A stretch of DNA of 64,000 bases, from contig NC_133911.1 in the NCBI RefSeq assembly GCF_964199755.1, positions 434,001 to 498,000 on the forward strand, given 5' to 3'. The first letter of the stretch is position 1. Every line of letters starts with the position of its first letter. The position numbers and the translations under genes are program-made. The stretch is from Larus michahellis. Taxonomy: Eukaryota > Chordata > Aves > Charadriiformes > Laridae. A model generated the notes under the pieces. The model saw nothing but the letters and a program-made list of their open reading frames with translations. It did no database searches and was not told the DNA's origin. Positions 20,879 to 31,507 of this stretch are shown one piece after another.

Positions 20879-21475
20879 GTGGAAGAAGATCAAAGCACAG
20901 TACCAGCAAGAACAGGGAGCCCGCATACGCTCTTGCTAACGAGGACTCTTTTGCTGCCAAGGATTCTTGATAACAAGGACTCTCTTGCTGCCAAGGATAA
21001 GTTTAACAATGTTGCTAGTACAGCTATTTCTGAGTTATTGCTAGATGTAGATAGTATTCAACATGCGATGTTGCAAAACAGAGCTGCTACTGATTTTTTG
21101 CTTTCAGCTCACAGACGTGGTTGTCAAGATTTTAAAGGACTGTATCGTATGAATCTAAGTGACCACTCCAAATCCACCCATGCCCAGTTGCAGGAACTGC
21201 ACCGACCAATCCAGCAACTTGTGGAGACCACTGGGTGAAATCTCTTTGCTGGATGGACTTGGGGGTGGGGTTGGTTGAAGCAAATTATACTCATTGCCTG
21301 TGTGGAAGGAATTTGTCTGTTATGTTTAGTATGCTGTTTGCCGTGTTTAATAAGCATTATACGATCAGTTGTAGATGCCGCTTTGCATCGTACCCTTGTA
21401 CGAGTTGTAGAATATGTTGCTCTAAAAACTATGTGTGTATCCATGAGAACCCGAACTTCACAGAAGAAGATAACA
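20879..21475 (+). pseudogene. Env transmembrane protein, copy 1 (degenerate)
   Basis: Retroviral TM ectodomain in frame 20879-21238: coiled-coil heptads, the LQNRAATDFLL motif and a loop that is normally C-X6-CC, here GCQDFKGLYRMNLS with the CC pair replaced by YR. After a stop the membrane anchor continues in another frame (ICLLCLVCCLPCLISIIRS, about 21300-21360). Loss of the cysteine pair and the frame change make it non-functional. It resembles alpharetroviral-type TM. A CR1 starts just after it. Confidence 0.75.
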
Positions 21476-21477
21476 AG

Positions 21478-22597
21478 AATCATAGAATCATAGAATCATA
21501 GGGTTGGAAGAGACCTCTGGAGATCATCTAGTCCAACCCCCCTGCCAGAGCAGGGTCACCTAGAGCAGGTTACACAGGAACATGTCCAGGCGGGTTTTGA
21601 ATGTCTCCAGAGTTGGAGACTCCACCACCTCTCTGGGCAGCCTGTTCCAGTGCTCTGTCACCCTCAGGGTAAAGAAGTTCCTCCTCATGTTTAGGTGGAA
21701 CTTCCTATGTTCAAGTTTGTGCCCATTGCCTCTTGTCCTGTCCCCGGGCACCACTGAAAAGAGCCTGGCCCCATCCTCCTGACACCCACCCTTTAAGTAT
21801 TTATAAGCGTTGATAAGGTCACCCCTCAGCCGTCCTTTTTCCAGACTGAAGAGACCCAAATCCCTCAGCCTTTCCTCATAAGAGAGGTGTTCCAGTCCCC
21901 CAATCATCTTTGTAGCCCTCTGCTGCACCCTTTCCAGCAGTTCCCTGTCCCTCTTGAACCGGGGAGCCCAGAACTGGACACAGTACTCCAGGTGCGGCCT
22001 CACCAAGGCAGAGTAGAGGGGGAGGATGACCTCCCTCGACCTGCTGGCCACGCTCTTCTTGATGCACCCCAGGATGCCATTGGCCTTCTTGGCCACAAGG
22101 GCACATTGCTGACTCATGGTCATCCTGTTGTCCACCAGGACTCCCAGGTCTCTTTCCACAGAGCTGCTCTCCAGCAGGTCAGCACCCAACCTGTACTGGT
22201 GCATGGGGTTGTTCCTTCCCAGGTGCAGCACCCTACACTTGCCCTTGTTGAACTTCATAAGGTTCCTCTCTGCCCAACTCTCCAACCTGTCCAGGTCTCT
22301 CTGTATGGCGGCACAGCCTTCCGGTGTGTCAGCCACCCCACCCAGCTTGGTGTCATCAGCAAACTTGCTGAGGGCGCACTCTATCCCCTCATCCAGGTCA
22401 TTGATGAATATGTTGAAGAGGACTGGACCCAGTACTGACCCCTGGGGAACACCACTCGTCACTGGTCTCCAACTAGACTCTGTGCCCCTAATCACAACCC
22501 TCTGAGCTCTATCTTTCAACCAGTTTTCTATCCACCCCACTGTCCATTCATCTAACCCACACTTCCTAAGCTTCCCTATGAGGATGCTGTGGGAGAA
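21478..22597 (-). mobile_element. CR1 LINE, 5'-truncated, C-terminal RT frame intact
   Basis: Minus-strand CR1 with a 326-codon open frame (21560-22540) from the RT palm ([20 protein letters not shown], then [11 protein letters not shown] with the FADD active site) through the thumb to the C-terminus. The 3' tail is the CR1 octamer (CATAGAAT)n at 21478-21500. It inserted into retroviral env and is 5'-truncated, as usual for CR1. The open frame implies a relatively young insertion. Confidence 0.95.
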
Positions 22598-22658
22598 GGG
22601 ATTACAACAATGTAGTCACGTATCAGACAGCCGCTGTTAGCAAAGCTGGATCATGAGT

Positions 22659-22824
22659 TTGGTGGGACTCGCTGCATACGCTAGCCATGCGTGCAGTGAC
22701 TCTGGCCTGTACTTTTCTACTCGACCCAGTGCAGGATAGTCTGGTGGGACTCGCTGCATACGCTGGCCACGCGTGCAGCGACTCTAGCCTGTACTTCTCC
22801 ACTCAATCCACTGCAGGATATAGG
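22659..22824 (+). repeat. 82-bp tandem duplication
   Basis: Two adjacent units beginning GGTGGGACTCGCTGCATACG at 22661 and 22743, differing at several positions, in env-side retroviral sequence. No gene is seen in it. Confidence 0.85.
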
Positions 22825-23530
22825 GGGGCTGTCTCGGGTCAGAGAGGGGAGAGAGACATGAGAGAGGGGGAGAGAGACATGGGCGCACTTGGAAGATACA
22901 GGGGATGCACTGAAGCACTGTGTCTGCCCCCGCCCCCCCCCCATAAGTTCTGTGTTCATTAACCCCAACAGCTCCGAAGGCATTACAGCACGTTGCAAGA
23001 TAAGATATAGTCTACTACTGCTGCAAGACGCACTGAACACCTTCCTACAAGAATTTCAACCTTACGCCCTGATAGGACAGTGGGATGATGCACTCGGAAA
23101 GAGCCTGACTGCATTAGAGTGGGTATTTTTGCCACATACCTTTTCAAAACCAGTAACTATGATGATTGAAATGTTACCGCGATTGTGTTTCCAGGGTCGT
23201 TTGTGCTGTCACCAGCTTTCTGGAATGGATCCAAGCCACATACATGTCCCCATCAAAAAGGATGACCTTGACCCTCGGTTATCACAATTTGACATGTCGT
23301 TGCAAAAAATATTTGTCCTTTACATGATCAGCTAAAAGCTCAAATACTAAAGATTCAAGACTTAATGAACCGCAATGTATTTGAAATATTACAAAAGGAT
23401 TTCTTGTGGGTAAATGCAAAGAAATTGGCTTTCTGGGCTAAATTTAGGAATCTGGGTATTTATTGCCTTAGCAGGGTTCTTTTTGATTCTGTTTTTAATT
23501 GTGTTTAGTATATAACCTGCTAAGAGCGTC
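22825..23530 (+). pseudogene. Env remnant with an orphan membrane anchor
   Basis: A 148-codon frame (22889-23335) has no clear domain. The next stretch reads a heptad-like segment (LKAQILKIQDLMNRNVFEIL) and, after a one-base frame change, a hydrophobic helix LGIWVFIALAGFFLILFLIV that ends at a stop near 23515. This resembles a retroviral TM anchor of a type different from copies 1 and 2, so fragments of more than one Env are joined here. Confidence 0.45.
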
Positions 23531-23533
23531 ACA

Positions 23534-24319
23534 ATGACTAGAAGCACAAGTCATGGTGACCCTGTTAATAAATGGTCTGGTGTTAAACAAAAAAGGGGGA
23601 GATGTGGCAGATCTACGGGCAGAGGCCTGCGTACGGCCAAAGACACAGTGAGCAGAGCACACAGTAACCAGAGAGCCAAGAGAACAGTTCATACCTTCAC
23701 TCCATCCTGTGACCACCATATAACATTTTCGAATCTCGGACAAAGAATAGGGCCAAGTATTCTTCCTTCGCTAGGAACAGCAACGGCATTAAATATGTTG
23801 AATAAGATAGGGTGTTGGGCAAGTAAACAGATAAACCTTACAACTGAAATCCTATCTAGCTTGCTTACTGATGCTGATAGCATTCGGCATGCTATGTTGC
23901 AAAATCGAGCAGCTATTGATTTTTTGCTGTTAGCTCAGGGTCATGGATGTGAAGATTTTGAAGGTATGTGTTGTATGAACCTTTCCGACCACTCATCATC
24001 CATTCATAAGCAGTTACGGGAGCTGAAGGATAACATGTCCAAATTAAAAGTGGTCAAAAATGGTTTCGATGATTGGTTAAACTCGTGGGGTATAACGGGA
24101 TGGTTATCAGACTTCCTAAAGCAAGGGCTCATGCTATTGTTGGTTATATTATTATTGATTATGGTAGCCTCGTGTGTTCTCCGCAAAGTGACTGACATGA
24201 TAGAAAATGCCATGCATAAGGTCTGGCTGGCTCAAGAAGAAAAAGGGGGTATTGTAGGAATGTATCCGAGAGAAAATGGCCATGTGAGCCAGCCTCCCTA
24301 CTGTGAGAGATTAGACTAA
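23534..24319 (+). pseudogene. Env transmembrane protein, copy 2 (near complete TM)
   Basis: A 261-codon frame holding a TM subunit: a hydrophobic fusion-peptide-like stretch before a Cys (GPSILPSLGTATALNMLNKI), heptads, the LQNRAAIDFLLLAQGHGCED motif, an intact C-X6-CC loop (CEDFEGMCC), and a membrane anchor (LMLLLVILLLIMVASCVL). The frame runs into the 3' LTR. The first ~60 residues do not resemble a surface subunit and no signal peptide is seen, so this is a TM without SU. Similarity is to alpharetroviral TM by motif arrangement. Confidence 0.8.
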
Positions 24320-24352
24320 GGGCAAAACAGGTGGTAGAAGATGGAATTAGTA
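24233..24352 (+). mobile_element. Polypurine tract and truncated 3' LTR
   Basis: AAGAAGAAAAAGGGGG (about 24233-24249) is the plus-strand primer tract. The LTR starts at 24253 (TGTAGGAATG) and matches the other LTRs for 100 bp, then stops abruptly at 24352, where the duplicated segment starts. Confidence 0.8.
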
Positions 24353-24492
24353 CTATTTCTTCTCTCTTTTCCTTCCTGGCTTTTACTTTTAAAATGCAAA
24401 AGAATTATTAGGGGCTCTAAGGAAAATTCATTTTGTGTCCTCGGTTTCTTGATTTTATCTCTACCCGTGCACGACATTATCCGGTGCCTTAT

Positions 24493-24850
24493 TGTAGGAA
24501 TGTATCTGAGAGAAAATAGCCATGTGAGCCAGCCTCCCTACTGTGAGAGATCAGATTAAGGACAAAACAGGTGGTAGAAGATGGAATTAGTACATGGGAA
24601 AAACGGGAACTGAGAAGGTAGGAAACATGTTGTGCTAATGACTAAGCAATTTACTATGCGAATTCTTGTAACCAATCTGATCTGTGAATGAACTGCATGC
24701 ACAGCGCGTGGACAGTGTAACTAGCTAATCAGAAATGAGCGAGTTGCGTGTACGGCTACAACACAGGGTATAAAAGATGATGATCTGCGCTTAATAAACG
24801 GCTCCTGTTGATTCACATTGGATCGTCTGGAGTCCAGTTATTTCCCCTCA
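24493..24850 (+). mobile_element. Solo class II LTR with 6-bp target duplications
   Basis: 358-bp LTR from TGTAGGAATG to TTTCCCCTCA, flanked by perfect CCTTAT repeats (24487-24492 and 24851-24856). It has TATAAAA at 24769-24775 and AATAAA at 24793-24798. The 6-bp duplication fits class II integrases. There is no internal sequence, so it arose by LTR-LTR recombination. It predates the segmental duplication because both copies carry it. Confidence 0.9.
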
Positions 24851-24856
24851 CCTTAT

Positions 24857-26570
24857 GCCTTTGTCATAGGAACATTTCTCATTGCACACATGGGAAATGC
24901 CCGGTGAGCACACTGAACAACTAGGATGGACCGGTGCTTTTGGATTCTGGGAAGTCAAAATTTGAGTGGCTTAACTGGAAAGCCTGCTTTACCTTGTGCA
25001 GAAAACACCTGAAATCCACCAAGAACGCCTTGACACGAGAAGGCACAAACTACAGGAAGTGAAATCCAGGACTAATTCTGGTTTGTTCTTGTTTTAACCA
25101 CCAGAAGTAGAGGATGCCCAGTCTCTAACCCAATATTTAAAATGTGATAGTCACCCCACTGAAAAAATTATCACTACTGCTATTTACTATTTACTATTCC
25201 TGTACTACTAAATACCCCAGTAACAGTACCTATAAACTATGACACTTTCTGAACAAAATAGTCTCCGCGAATGGAAGCCCTCAAATGCTGCTTTAATTTA
25301 TCGTACTTTCAAACAGAACTCCTCTGGGGCAAATCCCAGCAGCCAAACAGCCGAGGGCTTTCCCTACGGAATTCAACCGTTACCGTGACGTTATGCCCTT
25401 AATGCACAACGAGAAGTATTTCGTACCATGCTGGCTTTCTGGCAGTTGAGCAACACCCACAACTGCCACCTCTTTATTTTTTTTTTTAAATTACGTCTGT
25501 CTTAACAAGATCGAGCTAATTAAATTTACGCTTTCCAGATTGTCACTGTTCAGAGCAGTTTAAAGCAGAAGCCTGACTTTCTAGTGGGCTTTCTTCTTCT
25601 GCCAAACTCATCTGCTGAGCCCCACTATTAATGGAAGGGTTAGTTCTGTATCACGGCACCACCATGTGAAAATGCCACTACTAAAGCTTCTATTTCAAAA
25701 ACACAAGCACCTTGGGGATCAGCAGAGTTATGAGAGGAAACAGAGACTACAGGGCATCTTAAAGCATGTGTGTAAATGTTTGCTGGCAAATGACAACAGC
25801 TTTCTAAACAAACTGGAACAATGTTGAAATGTGACAGCTTCACACATAACGTTATTTTAAAATAGTCGGTCCCAGCTGTTACTACTGGCTGTACGTTTGG
25901 GGCCGTATGCTACCTTTTACAATATAAACTCAAGTCCACTTGGCACGTGAACAACGTGCACCTCTTGGCAATACCTCCCCCCGTTGCATCAGTTCAAAAG
26001 ATTTAAAGTCCTACCAGTCTTTTCAAAACTAAACGCGTTGCTATGTTATTTTTCGCACACGTTCGCTACCAGCAAGCTTTTACTGCCGGTGTTTTTCCGT
26101 CACTAGTCTTTTCTCTGCTAATGTCCCGCTGTCACTGGAAATCTCATCACGTTGGACGGTTTACTGAAAACATTTTATTGTAATCAAAAAGTGACGTAAC
26201 AGGGCTCTGTGTATTCTGCAAATCATTCTGACGATGTTTTATAATCAGTTATAACACCTTCTTCTGACAGGCAATTAAAAAAAACACACTGCACCATGAA
26301 AATGTTCAGAGCACCTGAAACTCCACCCAAAGTAATGAACGGTGGTTAAAACTAAGATGCCCCAGCAAAACCTTTCACGTTGCATTGTCACAACTCACAA
26401 TTCTGTACCAAATGTTCACTTCTATAAAGCTCCGATGTAAAAATCAAATAATCCAGCTGCAATACTTTAAGGGCAGCACAGTCTCCTTCATGCCGTTACT
26501 TGCAACGCCTGAATTTGTTTCCATTTTAACAAAATGGGATACAGATGACTGAAGAATTCAGCCACTTTTT
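24857..26570. other. 3' flank and 3' UTR of the RBBP6-like copy
   Basis: AT-rich sequence with no gene. The part from 26570 down to the minus-strand AATAAA at 26174-26179 is the likely 3' untranslated region; beyond it I recognise nothing. It is all repeated at about 57809-59530. Confidence 0.55.
26174..26179 (-). terminator. Polyadenylation signal, RBBP6-like copy 1
   Basis: AATAAA on the minus strand about 400 bases after the RBBP6-like stop; the counterpart in copy 2 is at 59133-59138. Confidence 0.55.
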
Positions 26571-26572
26571 CA

Positions 26573-27977
26573 TTATCTGTCCTTCCATGGACTGACAGAT
26601 TTCACTTTTTGGTCATCCTTCTCTTTCCACTTCTTCGATTTTTTTCTTCTTGTGTTTGTGGTTTTGGCTCTTTGCGAATTCTGTTCCGTGTCCAATGTGT
26701 TTCTTACGCTGCTTGTGTTTCTTATGCTTCTTGTGCTGTTTCTTCTCTTTTTTCCTTTTCTTTTTCTTGCTGTCTTGACTCTCTCCTGAGCTGGCACTGC
26801 CGCTGTGGCTTCGAGTCCAGCTCTCAGAAGGGCTTTGACTGTGGCTGTGGCTAACGCTGGGACCGCTTTGACTTTGACTTTGGCTTGCATCAGGCTGGTC
26901 AACTGCAGGAGGTGCCGCTGTATCCTCTTTCGCCTTAGCAACAGCCTTGTCTTTTGGCTCTTTAGGATTTTTTCCTGCAGCTTCCTCATCTTTTGCAGAC
27001 ACGTTACTTCAACAGACGTCTTCAGCGGGGGCTGTTATGTCATTATTATACTGCTCCATGGTCTTGATGACAAAACGCAATGATGGTCCTTGTCAAACAT
27101 TTTATCTACTTCTCTTCTTCTTTTTTCGGGTTTTGCATCAGACGGTTTGCTGTTTTCAGCAGGTTTTTTGACTTATGCTCTTTGTTGGAGGGCTTGTCCG
27201 ACTTGGTTTCTTTTGGATGGTCTTTCTTGGCCTTTTCCTCCTTGGCTGGCCTGGGTTCTGGGTCATTTTTGTCAGTTCTGATTGAACTTTCCATGGGGTA
27301 ACAAGAGCCTTCTCATTGTCCTTGGCAACCCCTCCTTCACTTTTTTCACAGGAGGTTCCTGTGAAGTACTGGGAAGTTCTTCACGATCGGTGTCCAGCTT
27401 CTCTTGGGAAGCTTTAGCTCTATTGTCTTTCTTGGGAGGAACGGCCACCTCTACTTTCATCTTTGTCGTGTCCTTCTCTTTTTTCTCCTTTTCAGACATC
27501 GATTGGAAAGCAATAGAATCTGCTTCCAAAGGCTCGTCTCGCTCAGGGGTGGTGTCATCTCTGTCTGGGAGCGTGAACAGAGAGCCTCTTTTAACGTCTT
27601 CTGCTGTTACTGGCTCTCTTGCTTTTCTCGCACCTTCTAAAAACTCAGCATTGGGAAATCCTTTATTCTCGTCCCCTTTTCTTCTCTTCCGGTGTTTTTT
27701 ACATTCGTTTCCTTTGCCATCTTCCAGTGGATATTCCATGTCCTTCTTATTTGATTTTGGTGGATCTTTGATGCCGTGGCGCTCTCTTCCAGGAGGTTTT
27801 TCAGGGTCATGTCCATCTCCATTATGACTTCTGTGGCTTTGCCCACCAGGATAGCCTTCCCTGCAGGAACGACTAATGGATCGAGAGTAGGAGCCAGAGT
27901 GGGAAGAACCTGATCTTGACTTGGAGTGGGTATACGAACTTCTAGAGTGAAATGAAGCCCTATAGGGAGAATTGGAC
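26573..27977 (-). pseudogene. RBBP6: RBBP6-like RS and C-terminal region, copy 1
   Basis: Starts SNSPYRASFHSRSSYTHSKS with many SR dipeptides. It loses the expected middle of the RS/YHRSRS region near 27860 and resumes GYPGGQSHRSHNGDGHDPEK. It stays open to 27272 (about 234 codons), then changes frame into a Lys/Glu-rich stretch. A large collapse joins YNNDITAPAEDV to SNVSAKDEEA with a TGA (27009-27011) at the join. The tail (SQDSKKKKRKKEKKQHKKHK...) changes frame at a run of seven A on the minus strand (26639-26645) before the conserved end DDQKVKSVS. Confidence 0.8.
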
Positions 27978-29313
27978 CTTAGAAAAAAAAATAACACAAA
28001 AACAATAAATGAAGTTAATTCACACCAGTCACTCTCCTGTTTGGTTTTTTTCCTCCCAAAATTAGTTGTTTGGGTTTTTTTTTCCCCTCTCCATATGCTT
28101 ATGTCAAAGCTGCTTTCAGCTGCTGACATAACGCTACTGCCGATTGAAGAACGTGATAACATGTAAAAGTTTCTGCTTACAAGACAGAACACCTGCTGCT
28201 TTGATAGTGTAAAAGCATAGAGGAAGGGTAAGTCTATATCCACTCATTTCTGTCACATGAACGACCGCAGCTATTGATTGAAGGTGCCGTATACTGGCTT
28301 CTGCTGGTACGTGGAGGCACACGTGTTTCACTACTCAGGCACGACACGCAGTGCAAATCCTTTTTGGTGCAGTAAGATGCCAAGAGAGCAAGTCTTAATG
28401 GTTACAGTGCACTATCAAACATCAAGAAGACACAATTCAGCCTGAAGACAGTAAAGGTCAATTTTAAAATGCCCGCTCAGTCGATTTAACTTCACTACTT
28501 ATTTGGCAATATGTACAAGATGCAAAATACAGCTAAATACGGATTGTGCGGCAATCTGACATACAGGGCACTTCTAGCCAGATGTCCTAGCAAAATTTTG
28601 CACATCATAGCTCTAACCAAGGATAGTGACGGCTTCTGAACTCAGCCTCTAGTATTATGACCCATTGCCATTACTCTAGGAAAGGTACTGGCAGCATCAC
28701 TAATAGAGCTATTCAGACTGCCGTCCGCATGATTTTTGGGGATCGAAGACGTCAGCTACCCTGAGCTTTCTCTTCACAAGTATTTTTTAAAGAACCATTT
28801 CACATTATTCCGTGTATGTTCCTTAGCATCATTCCTCCCCTTTAGTAAGAGAGCTTTAGGAAGAGAGACACCTGCTCCTTAACAATTGCTGCCCAATTCT
28901 ATCCATCTGTCTATTGTAACCTCTGCCCTATGTGAGCTAGTACCCTACATAGGAAACTCCCATCGCAGCTAAAATCAATTTTTTCAGCTCTGTTCGGCCA
29001 GCAATCAAAAGGGTGGCTTTCCTTTGATTCTATTTCATTTTTATATGTAACTACAGTTTCCTCAAAAACCGTTCATTTTTCCAAGTCCTCTTTTCAATCA
29101 TGTACCGGGGTTTTATGTTAAATAATGTCACGGCAAGCACAGACTCCCTCTGCCAAAGCCAATTCAAATTAAGCCATTTAAAAATTAATGACCACTTGTA
29201 TTCTCCACAGCTATCTGGGCATACTTTCTTCATTGTAAATCAGCGGTTGTGTAAGTTAGGTGTTATGGCCTCGTTACAAGCAGTAATATATGGAATTGCT
29301 GTGGAATACTTAC
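27978..29313 (-). other. Intronic interval lacking expected RBBP6 exons
   Basis: Here the Pro-rich exon and the REEFYREQ-type exon would be expected. A weakly similar minus-strand stretch near 28260-28360 (RTSRSQYTAPSINSCGRSC) could be a decayed exon, but I see no convincing splice sites. Otherwise AT-rich with no feature. Confidence 0.45.
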
Positions 29314-29719
29314 AGTTCCCAGCCTGGTCCACCACCTGCTGAGCGAGGTGTACTGGCTCTCGTTGGGTGACCTTTTGGAGTCGGGAGAGGAAAAAGAGGA
29401 AAATCCCATTCAGTGTATCTGAAGGCAATTTTTTTAAAGAAATTCTGAAGTTATAGTCACGTACCAGTCGTGGGCACTGATTGTCCTTGGGGGCCCGGAA
29501 GACTTGGGAATGCTGGTTGTCTTCGTACAGGAACCTGACGGGCCTTGTCAGTAAATGCAAACGGTTGGAAAACAAGCTCCACTAAATGCAAGAATCACTG
29601 CATATGTTGAAATACAACTTACCTTCTCTTTCAACAAACTGCTGACTGACCGCGAGGAAGATGCAGAAGGCTCAGCAGCAGTCACCAGAGCAGCAGGAGG
29701 TAATACGCTAGCGGCATTG
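29314..29719 (-). pseudogene. RBBP6: Three RBBP6-like exons of the Pro/Ser-rich middle
   Basis: Exons 29719-29623 (NAASVLPPAALVTAAEPSAS...), 29543-29465 (ARQVPVRRQPAFPSLPGPQG...) and 29371-29314 (HPTRASTPRSAGGGPGWE) have consistent phases and align in order with the RBBP6 region between RING and the RS domain (QVPV...PTTG...GPGWE). Duplicates lie at 62894-62798, 62718-62640 and 62546-62489. Confidence 0.75.
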
Positions 29720-30833
29720 CTACAAAAAAACCCCAAATTTTTATTGTTCAAGCAGTCTTTTGAAGTGCTACTTGAAATGGGAAGTCCAAGGTGAGAAAAG
29801 GCTGACTACTGTAAATGGACAAAAAAATTTACAAAATAGTCTTCACCAGATTTACAAAAGTGAAGCTGGCCGATTCCAAATGCAGCGCTGTCGAGAAGTC
29901 CATGCGGACTGCTGGCAGTTAAAGAGAAAGCTCACTGGAAACATATTTCATTCAGGTAGCTGCGCAGGAAAGGATTGGAGTACGTTTAACCCCCAGAGAG
30001 AGCCTCAGTTGTGGAAGATGGAAACACTGCAATTCTGTTAGGAAATGTTTCTGTGCTACTTCAGGGGCTGCCTTAGAGGTTCTTTTGGACTGTGATCCTT
30101 TGTAGTCAGCGGTACGGCTGAGCCTGACACTCTTCTGGACAGAGTGGCTGTTTGCATCCAAGGCACACAGTCGAAGGATATAAGCCCTGAACAATAGCAC
30201 AGGTTTTTCACGTATTTTCCGGTGACTTCATGGGTTGCACACTTAGACGGTCATGTTTGTAAATACTTTACATTTACAGTGCTTCAGTGTTTATTATCCA
30301 ATCGATACGCGTCACTGACTACGCTGCGTATTACTGAGGGTGACTCTGACTTATCATAAGATCGATGACAGAAATACTGTAGAAAGAAGTACTGTGAAAA
30401 CACCTGGCCTATTTTACCCATAATTGTGCTTTGACACTTTTCATGAAAATGTTATTTCCTCAGGACTAAAGAGAAATCAACGCACTCAAGAAGGTTTGCC
30501 ATAACAAAATGGTTTCTTTAGGGATTGCTAGCCGCTTCAAATGAAAGGGCTCCTGGGGAAAAAGCGTTCCTCTCTCAGGGTAAGCCTGTACGCAATGACT
30601 GATAAGGGAAGCAAACAAGCAATACTTGTGAGAACATTCTTGCAGGAGGCACACTTCCAACTTACCAAAGTGTCCTCATTCAAAGCGAGGACTTTCACAA
30701 AACAGAACTTCCGCAGTTATCTGGAACTGTCACTAATGAGACATAAATCGCTGGCGGAGAAGCTCAAGAAGAGGAATCTAACTTTGGCATCTGGGTGTCT
30801 CTCACATTCATGTTGATCTACAGATTTACTTAC

Positions 30834-30961
30834 TGAAAAGGTCCAGGAGGTGCAACAGTCATGAGTGGTGGTGGAGGTGGTGGCGGCTGCTGCTGCTGCT
30901 GCTGAATGGTCTGGTGGAGCCCTTTTGTGTAGCCCGTTCCATTGCTGAAGTTGTTCACAGC
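30834..30961 (-). pseudogene. RBBP6: RBBP6-like exon after RING, poly-Gln/poly-Pro
   Basis: 128 bp encoding AVNNFSNGTGYTKGLHQTIQ, a short glutamine run from (CTG)n at 30885-30905, then a proline run and LMTVAPPGPF. In the right copy this exon lies just outside the window. Confidence 0.85.
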
Positions 30962-31403
30962 CTAGAGGCAGAAAAACATTTACCACAAGGTAATATGAAA
31001 CTTCAGTAGATGCATGAACAAAAGCCTCCACAGAGCAAAATTACTTGTGTAGTCCTGTACACGCTGTCAATCCTAAAAGGAATCAACACAGAAATACACA
31101 AACACATCGCCTTAAACGCTGATAGTAACAACTGGTAACTCAGAGTACCTGTATTTAAAATACTTCAGTGTTAACACCGAATTGGAAAGTAAGGCAATCA
31201 TGTTAAACAAAAGCGCGACCTGGATTTGCCCCATTGTCTCCAAAGAGTTCTCAGCTTCCCTAACAACAGATAATGGGTTTGAAAAGTAAATGCAGCCTAT
31301 TTAACTTAGCGGTTTTTGAGGAGATGTAAATTAACATTTTCTTCCCTTTTGGCTTTCTGCAAACAGACTTTTCTTACAGTTTACGTAAAAGTCATCCTGT
31401 TAC

Positions 31404-31507
31404 CTTGCGCAGGAACTTGTTGGCAATTAAAGCATCAGGGGAAACGTCTGTCTGATGACACGTTGGGCATGTGTGTTCCTCAGATTCCAGCAATGCTGTT
31501 CTGATGC
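31404..31507 (-). pseudogene. RBBP6: RBBP6-like RING exon 2
   Basis: 104 bp completing the RING: IRTALLESEEHTCPTCHQTD and VSPDALIANKFLR. The phase joins exactly to the previous exon (a split Cys codon). Confidence 0.88.

Larger units (their letters stand above)
18550..24352 (+). mobile_element. Rearranged class II endogenous retrovirus with nested insertions
   Basis: Plus-strand order: 5' LTR (18550-18918), initiator-Met primer site, matrix-like gag with a doubled start, a long (GAAAA)n tract, Env TM copy 1, a CR1 inserted in the opposite orientation, an 82-bp tandem duplication, a further membrane-anchor remnant, Env TM copy 2, a purine tract and the first 100 bp of a 3' LTR. No protease, RT, RNase H or integrase is recognisable. 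The right end is cut at 24352, where the large tandem duplication begins. Confidence 0.8.
24352..30825. repeat. Segmental duplication, left copy
   Basis: This segment recurs at 57304-64000 in the same orientation with few substitutions. The offset is 32,952 bp at the start, 32,959 near 26.6 kb and 33,175 from 28.9 kb on. The 216-bp net gain comes from different deletions in the RBBP6-like terminal exons. The right copy runs off the window, so the duplication extends further. Confidence 0.95.
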
